From Hydra vulgaris (taxonomy: Eukaryota; Cnidaria; Hydrozoa; Anthoathecata; Hydridae): 64,000 bases of DNA. The stretch is from contig NC_088934.1 in the NCBI RefSeq assembly GCF_038396675.1, positions 47,116,001-47,180,000 on the forward strand, read 5' to 3'. The notes under the pieces were generated by a model. That model was not told where the DNA came from. It did not search any database and was given only the letters and a program-made list of their open reading frames with translations. Made by a program: the position numbers and the translations under genes. Position 1 is the first letter of the stretch. Each line of letters opens with the position of its first letter. Below are positions 1 through 11,381 of this stretch, piece after piece.

Positions 1-367
1 ATATGTTAAAATAGATTCTCTTTGATGTTTTGTGGGTGGCTGGTTTTGCGGCGGATTTTTTAACGGTGTAGCTTTGCCTCTAAGAGTGTTATGGAGTCAA
101 TAACCACATAAGAGTGTATGAAGTCGATAACGTCCTATTTACTCAATACAGACGTGCCTCACTTAAATATTTTTAAAAATATATTTTTGCAAAATAATCA
201 GAATGTATTGCAAAAAAAAACAACTGATTTATGCGAATGTAAAAATGTAACGCAAATGATTTAAATAGAGAATACGAAAGAAAATAAAGGAACTGTGAGA
301 GTGAGTTTTTTCACAAAAAATTTTTTAGATATTAATCTTTGTATAAATGAGTTTGATACTTTAATTC

Positions 368-467
368 GCATAAATCGCTTTTAAATTCAGTTGCATAAAT
401 TGCTTTTAAATACAGTTGCATAAATCGCTTTTAAATACAGTTGCATAAATCGCTTTTAAATTCAGTT
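368..467. repeat. 25-bp minisatellite, 4 copies
   Basis: Four near-identical head-to-tail units begin at 368, 393, 418 and 443 (core gcataaatcgcttttaaat). They vary at one or two bases. The rest of 1-367 is AT-rich and shows no gene that I can support. Confidence 0.9.
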
Positions 468-590
468 TTCGTTTACGGTAACTAAAAGTTTGCAATAGTT
501 TGAACTAAACGACTGTTTACTAAAAACTTGTAAGTTTTCTTACATGTTTATTGTAAACAATCGTTTAAAGATTTATTTAAAAATACTAAT

Positions 591-790
591 ATATTTACTA
601 TATAAATATATACATCTATATAGATATATTTACTTTATAAATATATACATCTATATAGATATATTTACTATATAAATATATACATCTATATAGATATATT
701 TACTATATAAATATTTACATCTATATAGATATATTTACTATATATATATATACATCTATATAGATATATTTACTATATAAATATATATCT
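591..790. repeat. 35-bp minisatellite, about 5.6 copies
   Basis: Units starting atatttacta recur at 591, 626, 661, 696, 731 and 766, an exact 35-bp period. The inner part reads tacatctatatagat. The array is AT-rich and non-coding. Confidence 0.92.
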
Positions 791-901
791 TAATCTTTTA
801 TTTTCATAACACTTTGATGAATTAACGATTATTTAGCAATACATTACAAAAATATATATAACACCACAATTATAAAACAAAAATTGGTTGGCTAGAACAG
901 T

Positions 902-1010
902 ATTTTCCAGGGATGTGGAGTCGAAGTCAGAGTCGTGAAGTCGGAGTCGCGACCTTTTTTTGGGAGTTAGAGTCGCTAAACAAAATCGTGACTCTGACTC
1001 CAATAGTAAA
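902..1010. repeat. GGAGTCG-rich degenerate repeat (left copy)
   Basis: The block is built from variants of ggagtcgaagtcagagtcg and ends in a short inverted section (gactctgactcc). A related block in the opposite orientation lies at about 4390-4475, on the other side of the LINE. A short (GTGGAT)n-like tract follows at 1028-1085. The origin of the block is unknown. Confidence 0.6.
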
Positions 1011-1104
1011 ACTTCTCGGTATTGCAAGTGCATGTGGATGTGGATAAGAACGTGGATGTGGAAATGCATGTGGATGTGGATGATCTTTCGATTTCAGATG
1101 CCAA

Positions 1105-3850
1105 TAGTGAGGTTTTTACAATTAAAATAACTAGCAACAAATTAAATATCATACTGGTCTCCACATATTACCGGCCACCTGAAGGTGATTTATTTAAGTT
1201 TTCTAATCATTTAAAACAAATTTTTATAAAAAACAACAATGAGCAAAAAAAACAATTCTGTATTGGAGACATAAACATAGATTGTTTACAATATGACATG
1301 CCAATACTAAACTTTTTTTTGACGAAATGCTTCAGCATTACATCTTCCCAATTATTAACAAACCAACCCGAGTAACTCCAACTTCAATCACCGCAATTGA
1401 CAATATATTAACTAATTCAATCTTTGATTCTTCTCTAAGGCAGGAATAGTAAAGACAAATATATCTGATCATTTTCCTATTTTTTTCTCTTTGACACGAG
1501 ATATAAATCTATTAATAGTTATAAAATTAAAACTTATAAAAGAAAATTTAACAAATTTGCTATTCAACAATTTTAAGACTCACTGTCGGCAGAAGAGTGG
1601 GACAAGGTATACCATGAAGGCAATCTTGGGCACACTAACTCTGCTTAAAATAACTTTGAAATTTTTTTCTAAAAAACTATAATATGCACTTCCTAATTTA
1701 AGTAAAATTAATGGAAGAAAAATATTTAAAATGTCCCTGGATCACCAAAGATATTAAAAAAATCCTCAAAAAAAAAACAAAAACTAAAAAACTTAATACT
1801 AAATACTTAAAAAAATAGAAATGAGGCAAACCTAAATGTTTACAAACAGTATAAAAACTTGTTTGAAAAAATAAAAAAAAATGCAAAGAAAAACAATTAC
1901 TTAAAATAAAAAATACAAATGGTGATATTAAAAAAAACTTGGGATATCATGAAAGAAATAATTGGGATAAAAAACTGCAAAATAAACAGTTTACCTTCTC
2001 AAATTGTCATAGATGATAAAGAGTATGACAATAATAATGCAATTTCAAAAAAAATTTAACAGTTTTTTTGTCAACATAGGCCCAAATCTAGCTTCAAAAG
2101 TCCATTCTCGAAACAACTCATTTGAAACTTATCTAACTAGTTTCAACAACGAATTAATATTTAAAGAACTAAAAATCGGTGAACTCGAAAATGCAATAAA
2201 CTCTCTTAAAATAAACAAGTCTCCAGGTATAGATGACATTTGCAGTAATATTGTTGTTAATGTTTTTTCGGAGATACGCAAATCTATTTTCAAAATATTT
2301 AAATCATCAATTAAAACTGAAACTGCACCAGATAAATTAAAAGTAGCTAAAATTGTACCTATTGTTAAAACCGGTGAAACATTTCTAATAAACAATTACA
2401 GACCAATCTCAATACTTCCAACCTTTTCTAAAATACTTAAACGAATAATCTACAATAGATTATATGAATACCTAATTCAAAACAAATTCTTAAAAATAAA
2501 ATAAAAATAAAAAGCAATTCGGCTGTCAAGCACAGCACTACTAGAACATGCAGTTTTAGATTTAGTTAATAGCAAAGTGATTCATTTAATAAAAAACAAA
2601 ATGTATTAGGAACTTTTATAGACCTACCCAAAGCATTTGACACAATTAATCATGATATCTTACTAAAAAAAATGGAAAAATACGGAATAAAAAATACTAG
2701 CGTAGATTGGTTTAAAAGTTAAAAGTGCAACAGACAAAAATGTGTTATTTCGAACGATAATAAATATTCAAATTTACTAAAAATAAAATGCGGAGTTCCC
2801 CAAATTTCCATTCTTGGTTCTCTTTTATTTTTTATTTATATTTAACAATCTTCCAGAATCACTAAAAAAACTCGATGCAATAATGTTTGCTGATGACACA
2901 AATTTGTTTTATTCATCAGCATCAATTGAAAATCTCTTTGAACCTGTGAACAATGACCTGGAGAGTCTAAACATTTGGTTTAAAGTAAATAAATTATCTT
3001 TGAATACAGAAAAAAAATAAATACATCTTGTTTCATTTCAACCAGCAAAAAAAAAACGAAATACCAAGCATGCTACCATTACTAAAAATTGATAACATAA
3101 ATATCGAAAGAACTAAAACTATTAATTTTCTTAAGATAGTTATTGACGAAGCATTTCTTGGAAAACCTTTATAAAAACATTAAATACAAAAATTTCAAAA
3201 AGTTTGCTATCAAATACTTAACAAAGTCAAACCTATACTTTCCCAGGAGAATCTTAAAATTTTCTACTTTTCTTATACACAAAGTTATCTAACGTATGCT
3301 AATATTGCCTGGGAAAGTACAAATAAATTTAAACTAAATTCTCTATATATACACCAGAAACAAGCATCAAGATTGATTTATAATAAAGATAAATTCACTC
3401 ATGCCGATCCTTTACTTAAAAACTTGAATGCTTTAAATATTTATCATATTAACATCTACAAAAATATTTTATTTATGCTCAAGTATAAGCTCGGACTTGT
3501 CCCAACTCATTTTACTAATAACTTTTTTCAAACCAACGCCAGCAGATATATCACACGAGGAATAGGAAACTTCACATTGCCCATAAAAAAAAAAAACACA
3601 TATTTTTCGAGATTTTCAATTGTATACCATGGCCCCTATTTATACAACAAAATAATACCACAAAATATAGAACTTACTAAATTGGATAATCTTATTGACC
3701 TGAAGAAAAAACTAAAAGATCTCATAATTACAAGTCCAATTTTATCGATATGAATTAAATGTAAAAAACCAATTAATAAAATAAAATATAATAAGAACAA
3801 TTCAAATTATAAAGATAAATAAAGAAAAAAGAAAAAAAAGAATAAATATA
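1105..3850 (+). mobile_element. Decayed L2/CR1-like non-LTR retrotransposon
   Basis: This is a LINE reading on the plus strand in several frames. The C-terminal half of an APE-type endonuclease is visible (STYYRPPEGDLFKFSNHL at about 1160-1220, FCIGDINIDC at about 1255, then NISDHFPIF at about 1460). The reverse transcriptase follows: NKSPGIDDI near 2215, NYRPISIL near 2395, TFIDLPKAFDTINHDIL near 2610-2660, and the catalytic FADDT at 2886-2900. A LINE-type C-terminal tail occupies 3373-3753. Frameshifts and stops separate every block, so it cannot be active. The 3' end runs into A-rich sequence at about 3810-3850. The N-terminal endonuclease half and ORF1 are absent, which fits 5' truncation. 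The clade (L2, CR1 or Daphne-like) is inferred from motif style only. Confidence 0.85.
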
Positions 3851-4389
3851 TATAGCAACTATACATAGTAAAATATTACTGAACAGTAGACCTCAAAAAG
3901 TTAATGTGTGTTTTTTTACTTTTTAAGTTTTTAGTTTATTTTGTATTTTAAAGATCCTCGATGAAAAGACTTCTCTTAATCTTCTGCGAGTTTCTTTACA
4001 ACTACATAGTATTATTATAATATATTAATATATATTTTCAACGACAACCACAAGCAAGTCCCTAGTAGCCCTGTCCTGTGACAAACTTGCCCATATTTTT
4101 TAAATGTATGGGTCAATAGACAGCACTTTATATTATAAACCACGAATTTTTAATATTATTGTTTTAAGTCAATATTAAACGTGCATGCGTAAAACAGCAT
4201 GTTAATGCTCTTTAGATATTGTAAATATGTGTGGTGGACTTATATAAGCTGGAGACATGTAAACATTATTTGTTTTTGAAATACATAATGATGACTGTCG
4301 TAAAAAAAAAAAAGTACAAAATATTTAACCTTCAAAGAACTTTTCATATATTTGGCAAATAAAATTTTTTTTAAGTTATCGCGTAATAT
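3851..4389. other. AT-rich interval, no gene seen
   Basis: There is no long frame and no recognisable protein similarity. It contains short A-runs and lies between the LINE tail and the right-hand GGAGTCG block. Confidence 0.5.
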
Positions 4390-4475
4390 TTTGGATTCGG
4401 AGTCGTACTCCGAAAGTTTTAATGATTGGAGTCGGAGTCGGAACTTTCTTTTTTACGAGTTCACACCCCTTGTAT
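4390..4475. repeat. GGAGTCG-rich degenerate repeat (right copy)
   Basis: It contains ggattcggagtcgtactcc and gattggagtcggagtcgg. Read on the minus strand it begins like the block at 902-1010 (aggggtgtgaactcg against cagggatgtggagtcg). The pair therefore brackets the LINE in inverted orientation. Confidence 0.55.
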
Positions 4476-4681
4476 TTTTGAAGATAATAGAGTTAATTTT
4501 AATTTTAAAGCTCTTGATGTTTTTGGCATTAACAACGTCAGACGATCAGTTATTCCGAATATTATCGACCTTGAGGGATAAAAATACTTACGGACATCGA
4601 GTTTACACTTTAGTTTACGTAATTTGAATTTGTGACCTTGAATGTAAAAATAGTTGTTTATTAAAAAGAAACTTGATATAT

Positions 4682-5398
4682 TTAAGGTGGTATCCAGCCA
4701 TTATTTTGGTGAAAAATAAAAAAAAAATGAAAAATTTAAAAGAATGTTATTTAGACAATTGAACCTTGAAGAATTCAATAGCAAAAATATTTTTTCCAAA
4801 ATAATTTTAGAATACCAATAATATTCTTCTTAAACACATGATTTATCTGAGTGGTATACATGATTTATAATTTTAAAATTGATTTTTCTCAACTTTTTTT
4901 TTTTTTTTATGAGTTGCTGTACAATGATATCTAAAAAAAAAAAATTATTATAACATCAAATTTTCAGCATATGTTCATTTTTAATGATTTTAGTGCCTGA
5001 ACCTAAAATAAAGTTTAAAAAATTAAACTTAACTGACAATTTTCATATCAAATGAGTGTTTTATCGCTAAAAAATAGTTTTTTATATTATTAAGTCTGCC
5101 ATTTTTGATCGTTTAAGTTTTTTTAAAAACTTTAAGTTCAGGCACAATCTACACTAATATACTAGCATTTTGCAAAACTTCAACCTTTAATATTGATGTA
5201 ATCTTAAGATATTTATGTTCTTGGGACATTAACTTTTTCAACTTTTTTTGCTGAGTCAGCAATTTTTTTTTTTTTTCTTATTAAAACAATTTATGCAATA
5301 CGTTTTAGATTTTTATCTATTATGCTAGTAATTCATCAAAGGTATTTACTATGTGTAAAATATAAGAAAATACAAATAATGGCTGGATACCACCTTAA
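4682..5398. mobile_element. 717-bp TTAA-flanked MITE with perfect 25-bp termini
   Basis: The left end 4682-4706 (TTAAGGTGGTATCCAGCCAT then TATTT) is the exact reverse complement of 5374-5398. TTAA at both ends matches the target-site duplication used by piggyBac and Kolobok elements. The inside is AT-rich with no transposase, so it is a non-autonomous element. The perfect termini suggest it is younger than most other elements here. Superfamily is inferred: the GG- start fits Kolobok at least as well as piggyBac. Confidence 0.88.
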
Positions 5399-5930
5399 GC
5401 AAACTTAATTAACGCAAATTAATCAGAGTTATTTTTTGAAAACAATTTAGCGCTAGAGATTTCACAAGCTTTTAATTCAAATTTTAAAATGAACCCGGTT
5501 ACGGGTACCCGGATTCGGATAAGTTTTTTCTTACGGCAACCCAAAATTGGGACTCGGCATAAACTGGTTCTGATACATTTCTATAAAAAGTATAAAAAGA
5601 GTCTATTCTGTCTTTTTTAAATTCTATAATTCGTTAAAAAAATTTAAATTCTTGCTCGGCTCTTCATAAGCCCTGGCTACGCAGCACTGCTCATGCTAAA
5701 CATGGTAAAGAAGGGACTGGTTACATTTGCTGTACTCCGTTGAACTGGTAACTCACTTTCTTTAAACAACTCCTTCATAACTTCTTGATATCGTTTATTC
5801 AACAAATCAGCTTTTTCAGTAGGATTATTTTTTACAAAACCATTACTATTTCTAAGTAATTTTATACATTACTTTTTTTTTTGGAATTTTTTTTAGAATT
5901 TTCTTTTTATAATATTACTTACCTCACCAA
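5399..5930. other. Intergenic, no gene seen
   Basis: The interval has no supportable frame. A slightly GC-richer stretch near 5500-5560 contains a short internal palindrome (cggttacgggtacccgg) but no family that I recognise. Confidence 0.4.
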
Positions 5931-6045
5931 AGCGAAGAAGGCCACCACAGTCGAGAGAGCTACTTTGTTGTAATTACAACCCTCTCTCAACTCTTTAAAT
6001 CCAAAACACAAATCTTGAAGTTTAAGGTCGTTGCGCGGATATTCT
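5931..6045 (-). mobile_element. tRNA-derived SINE, 3' body fragment
   Basis: Read on the minus strand it carries the same body as the SINE copies at 36759, 62277 and 63024: a gagttgagagagggtt core, then a gtagtggcc-like segment, then a GAGG end and an A-rich tail. The tRNA-like head is missing or unrecognisable. It is clearly more diverged than the copy at 63 kb. It ends about 75 bp from the genuine tRNA gene, but that tRNA is a Glu type and the SINE head is Met-like. Confidence 0.7.
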
Positions 6046-6119
6046 CGCTTTTAAAGCTAGCGCTCTAAACTTTGCATTATTTTTTACAATTATAATTTAA
6101 TATGTCTTCAGTCAATGTG

Positions 6120-6191
6120 TCCCGCATGGTCTAGTGGCTAGGATTTCTGGTTTTCACCCAGGCGGCCGGGGTTCGATTCCCCGTGCGGGAG
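6120..6191 (+). tRNA. tRNA-Glu (anticodon TTC)
   Basis: This is a 72-nt cloverleaf. The acceptor stem is TCCCGCA paired with TGCGGGA, with discriminator G at 6191. The anticodon stem TCTGG/CCAGG has one G-T pair. The loop TTTTCAC puts anticodon TTC at 6153-6155. The T arm is CGGGG/CCCCG with loop TTCGATT. It closely follows the standard metazoan tRNA-Glu(UUC), with intact internal A and B boxes. No intron and no genomically encoded CCA are present. It looks functional. Confidence 0.97.
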
Positions 6192-6325
6192 ATAATTTTA
6201 TTTCAGGTAAAACATGCGGTTGTAACTTTTATTGTTTTAAACATCAAACTATATCCTGATTCAAAATCATATAAAAAAACATTGGTCTTGAGTTTTTTAA
6301 ACTTGTAAAATTTGAAAGCTTTCAC

Positions 6326-8581
6326 TTAAGGGGGAAATCACCACTAAATTTATTCAAAGTTTATAAAAAATATTTTTACTTATTTATGCATTTTAATGTA
6401 TGCAGAATTCAAAATTATTTGTTCGTTTACTGATTTTAATCATTAAATCCCTTTCAAGTTTAGCATTTTTTTAAAGTACCTCAAAATTTGTACCATAGCA
6501 ACGCCAATAGCAACTGTGTAGCACCTGATTAAAAATCCTAATAACTAATCTGTCTTTTTAAATAGCTGCAGTAAAATGCTTGGTTTGGCTTCTTAACTTA
6601 TCCAGCGAGGGAAAAAAGTCTGGTTTATCAAGTCAGATTACAGATTTGTGTTATTCTGAAGCTTTTAATGACAATGGGTTTTATACTTGAAAACAATGTA
6701 ACAGAGGATATGATATTAATTGTAGAACACTATACGCAATGCATGCACTTGGACAGGGACATTCTTTATAAAAATATTCACCACTTTAATGAATATGCCA
6801 CAACCAATGACTCAAAGTAATTATGATAAGATAGCTGTGAAAATAGGTGCTGTCACACAAAATGTCTTTTCTGCACTATCAATGGATACCGTAAAGGTTT
6901 TGAATGTTGAACCAATGTGCAGGTTCTGCAAAGGTTGCTTTTTAAAAAAAGATCTTGTAAAAACAAACCCTACAGCCTATGCTCAATGGAGGAACTCTCA
7001 CATTTGAAAAAGCAACTACAAAGGATCTGCAAGCGGTATGGAGACCACTGGTGCAAAACGTGTGTTTTTAAGATCTATCGACAAGTACAAACTGCGATAT
7101 GTGAATTTTTTAGGAGACTGAGACAGTAAAAGTTTCATTAATGTCATAGATACTTACGCTTGCATTCAAATTAATAAGTTACAATGTGTGGGATTATCAA
7201 AAACGTGTTAGTTTTTGTTAATTTAAAAAAAAAGAGAAAAAGGTCTCGGTGGGCGTGGTTGTCTTACAGATGCAGTAATTAATCGTCTGCAAAATTTCTT
7301 TTGCGTTGCTATAAGGCAAAATGCTGTAAACTTAGCAGGTATGAAGTTAAGCATATTGGCTACATTATTTCATGTTGCATCTTCCAAAACAAATAACTTG
7401 CATTTTCCTCACTGTCCTACCGGCACCAATAGTTGGTGCAAGTTCAACTTTGATAAAGCAAATAAAACCAACACTTACAAACCAGGTCCAGGTTTTCCAA
7501 TGAACATAATTTTTAAAATTAGACCTATTTTTGAGGATCTTAGCAAAAATTCAGAAGTAAAAAAATGTTTACATAGGAAAACTCAAAACGCTAATAACTC
7601 GTTCAACAGTATGATTTGGGACCGATTACCGAAGACCAAGTATGTGTCACTTGATAATTTGAAACTTGGTGTGTACGATGCGGTAGCAAATTTTAATATT
7701 GCTATGAAAGCTTCAGGGTTAGCGTTTGAACAATTAAATTGCTTTTTGCAATTAAAAAGCTTTTTTAAATAGCAATTAAATAGCTTTTGAACAATTAAAT
7801 AAAAACAAAAATAAAACAAAAAAAATGTTACCAGGTGCTTTCATGGTTAAAGGTTCCAATAGAATAAACAGTAAAAGAATTAAACAATCTAATTATAGAA
7901 TGAATGAAAAGAATAAGTTGAGGCGACAGTTAAATAGAGCAAAAAAAATTTTAAAAATGATTTGTAAAAAGGGGTATAACTTATGAACCAGGAGGATTTT
8001 AAATACTGTTTTTTAGATTTAATGAAGTTAATGATTGCTTTTTTATACATTTTTTGATGTTATTGAATAAAAAAAAAATGTTAATTTGCTTTTTTCTCAG
8101 TATGAAGTATTTAAGACGCTGGTCAACATTGCTCGCCAACCATTTAAGAGCTGCTTCTAAAATTTTCAGAGGTTGTTTATTAACTGGTATAGAGTGTTTT
8201 AAGTTGAATATATTTTTTTCTTTTTTTACATCCGCTGTTTATGCTGTTTTAGGACCATATTATTGAATATTGGACTTTGATCTCAAAATACCTGATTTTA
8301 TATTTGTAAAAAAAAATTCTGTTCAACTTAAAACACTCTTCTACTCTATATAAGCACCATATAAAAATTTCAACTTGGGTTGTTTTGTTCCCTGCCCACA
8401 ATATTGGCCGGCGTGAAACCTATTTTTGCTGTTTTTGAGTAATTTTTTATGGTTTCCATAGCAACAGGTTACCATTTATTTTTTTTGTACTTTTTTCTTA
8501 TTTTTTTATATATGCTATTGATGTGACAAATTTTTTTTTTCTAAAAATAGATTTTAAAATTAGAGAGAGTTTCCCCCTCAA
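6326..8581 (+). mobile_element. Decayed DNA transposon with TTAA-type ends, Mutator-like transposase domain
   Basis: The imperfect termini are TTAA-GGGGGAAATCACC... at 6326 and, on the minus strand, TTGA-GGGGGAAACTCTC... ending at 8581. Between them a single broken transposase reads through several frames: RTLYAMHALGQGHSL near 6720, NMPQPMTQSNYDKI at 6792, CRFCKGCF at 6919, LGGRGCLTD near 7245, FPHCPTGTNSWCKF near 7403, CLHRKTQNANNSFNSMIW near 7567, LGVYDAVANFN near 7669, and a C-terminal ITYEPGGF near 7980. These are the conserved blocks of the invertebrate Mutator-like transposase domain family. At least four frameshifts or stops are present, so it is a pseudogene. The TTAA ends resemble Kolobok. 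Confidence 0.8.
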
Positions 8582-8734
8582 AACGCTTATACCATCCATC
8601 TCTTTTAAAAACATAAACACTGTTTTTGTTGAAAACATAAACACTTGCTTTTAGAATATTTTATTTTAATTACGCGACCTGATTTTTATTGTTCTTAAAA
8701 TTTAAATATATTTAAACTTCATGCACATTTTTAG

Positions 8735-8902
8735 ATGTACATAGATCGACTGACAAATAAGAATTGGCGCAAATAAATGTTCATAATCGACTGAAAAATT
8801 GGGATTGGCATAAATTAAATGTAGATACATCGACTGACAAATAAGGATTGACGCAATTAAATGTACATAGGTCAACTGACAAATAGGGATTGGTGCATGT
8901 GT
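8735..8902. repeat. 42-bp minisatellite, 4 diverged copies
   Basis: Units begin at 8736, 8778, 8820 and 8862, an exact 42-bp spacing. Each carries a catcgactgacaaataagga-type core. The copies differ at several positions each. Confidence 0.88.
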
Positions 8903-9630
8903 GTGTCCCGTCTCCGCATTTTTTTAAAAATTTGAATTAAACTTTTTATGTGAGGTGCATAATCATTCAAAAATAGTTATTGTTAAATTTTGGGATAATC
9001 AAAGATTATTTAGAAGTAGCACAGTTACCTAATTTGGGTAAACTGTAGTTTTCGCGCCTATTTTTCAACATTTTGAAAGATTTTACTGTCAGTTTTTCAA
9101 AATTTATTTGAGAACTTTTAGTATGTTATTAATCACTAAGTAACGTATTAAAGCTAAAAAACTGGGCTAAAAAAAATATCTTGGGGTCGCGCAGTATCAA
9201 GTTTGGTCGTTTCGCCAATATAGTGTCAATCTTTAAACTCTCGCTGCAGTTACTTGATCTGTCAGCAAGAATGCAAACGTAGTAAAAATATAAAAGAAAT
9301 ACTAATTAACTCAATAAAAATCTACTAAAATCTAATAAAATGTAGCTACTGATTGGAAAATCTTTAACTTACTAATTTATTAAAATAATTAATATACTAA
9401 AGTGAAGTTAGAACATATTTATGAATGAACATATTTATAAATGCAATGTACAAATAAAAATTTTCGAAAAAGTTTATTTAAAACCAATTAAAATTTTATA
9501 GAAATTCCCATAAAATTTCTTTGGCAAATCGAAAATGCTGTCAACTTATTACTCTTTATGTACCCTATTATAGCAACATAATATTATTAAATGCTAATTT
9601 TTACCGGAGTTTATTGACTATTAAGTAAGC
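8903..9630. other. AT-rich interval, no gene seen
   Basis: No supportable frame, RNA or transposon end was recognised here. Confidence 0.4.
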
Positions 9631-11060
9631 GTGCAGTTCTTAACCGTTAGCAGTAGTACTGTATTATTTCAATTTCAAAATTTCAAGTGTATTAGTTTAA
9701 AAATGGAAAAGCCTAGAGTGGGGAAAACTTGTCACACAAGAAAAAATCATGAAGACAAATTGATTGGATTTGGTCTTGAAAAAAGTTTAGCTGTTAGTCC
9801 AAAACATCCATTAAAAGTTCCTCTTTTAAGAATATATTTGCACCTCCGAGAAGTTGACAATATTAGTGGAAAAGAAATCGTGATGTTTTTAACACAATTT
9901 TAATTGAGCTTAAAATTATTTAGGTGAGAAAAAAAATTCCAATGAGGCTATATCTAAAGAAAAAAGAAATATAGTTACGATTGAGGAGTTGAGAAAACTA
10001 ATGGCGAAGACGATGAAAGCAAAAAAAGCTTAGAAGATGAAAAATTTTCCCCACTATCAAAAAAAAAGAGAGAGATTGCCAGCTCTTTCTCAGTTGAATC
10101 TTAAGACGCTGACTAAATCGTTTACTGAAGTTTTTCGATCGCTTACACCTCAGCGTTAGAGACACAATAGTCATTAAAGCAAAAATAGTTATTTTATTTA
10201 TTATTCTGCAGACAAAGACATTCTGACTGTTGATGGAGACTGGAGACCCAATCCATTGTTAAGCAAAACTTGTCTTGAAATGAGCCAGGAATTGTCTACA
10301 AAAGAATAGATTTTCAAGAGAAATTTATCGGGAACTTATTGAATTGGTAATTGTTTATCTTAGGGGAGAATTATAAAATGAAAGGATTTTTTGGATTTAA
10401 AAACACGATGCTTATCTTAATGCAAGATTTATGCGCGTTGAAGTATACATCTTCAAGTTCGAAATGTCGGACCATCAAATTAATTGGCATCAAGCAGGAT
10501 CAACGTCATAAGCTTTATGTGAATGCCGGATTTCATTGCACTGTTCAAAGAAAAAGCTTTTTTGCAAAGTCGAATTTCCATCATTGCACCAAATAGTGAT
10601 GGCAGGTACATCACAAACATGCAGTGGTATTTAAATTTTGACAGTACAGCAGCGGATGCCGCCCTTCAGTCGTGTTACAGGCATCTTTGATATAATTAAC
10701 TTAACAGTAAGTTATCTTCATCTTGTTTGATGAATCAATTTCAGCGATCGAACGATCTGCAGCAGATTTGAAATTGTTTAGCATCAAAAGAAAGAAACAA
10801 ATCAAACCTGGAAAACCAATAACTTTGGAAAAATCAAACTGGATAAAATTATTAATTTTGTGTTGCTGATTGGGACAAATTCCTGGCTACTGTTTGATTA
10901 ACTTAAAATGAAACATGAATAAATGGATTGGTTACAACTATAACATTTGACAAAGATGGAGGACTTTCATTTCGTTAAGAAAGTAGTCGAGTTTTTAGAA
11001 GTGGTTAATGAATGCGCTGAACGAGGAGTCAAGCTGAAGTCAAACATCTGAAGCAGCTAC
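9631..11060 (+). pseudogene. Unidentified decayed coding region
   Basis: A 66-codon frame starts at 9704 (MEKPRVGKTCHTRKN...), and an 81-codon frame lies at 10351-10596. Around 10575-10690 another frame reads APNSDGRYITNMQWYLNF. Coding-like segments change frame at 9960-10140, 10200-10310 and 10940-11040, as in a broken single gene or transposon. I do not recognise the protein family. The region has no clear splice-site set that would join the segments. It could be a decayed repetitive element. Confidence 0.35.
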
Positions 11061-11381
11061 AATACGCACTTTATATTGTTGAGAACCATTGATAATGGGT
11101 GTCTCTTAAAGGAAGAAAGGTGAACTTAAATAGCGTATAATTTGCTTTTTATCATTATTGTAGGCAATTTTTTACATTAGTAACATATTATTTCAGTCCT
11201 ATGCGACCCTTAAATATTTTTTTTCAGACCATTTTTTTTTACAAATATGCTACTTAATGAAAAATAACTTACTAAAAGTTCTCGAATGAATTTTGAAAAA
11301 CAAAAAATAAGTAAAGCATTTTTTTTTTTTTTTGGTGGTATTACTAACCACAAAAAAAAAAAAAAAAAAAATTACTTTGCT

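Noticed and set aside
591..790. CRISPR-like array (also 8735-8902 and 62096-62217)
   Set aside because: The units are contiguous tandem copies without unique spacers, in a eukaryotic genome. They are minisatellites.
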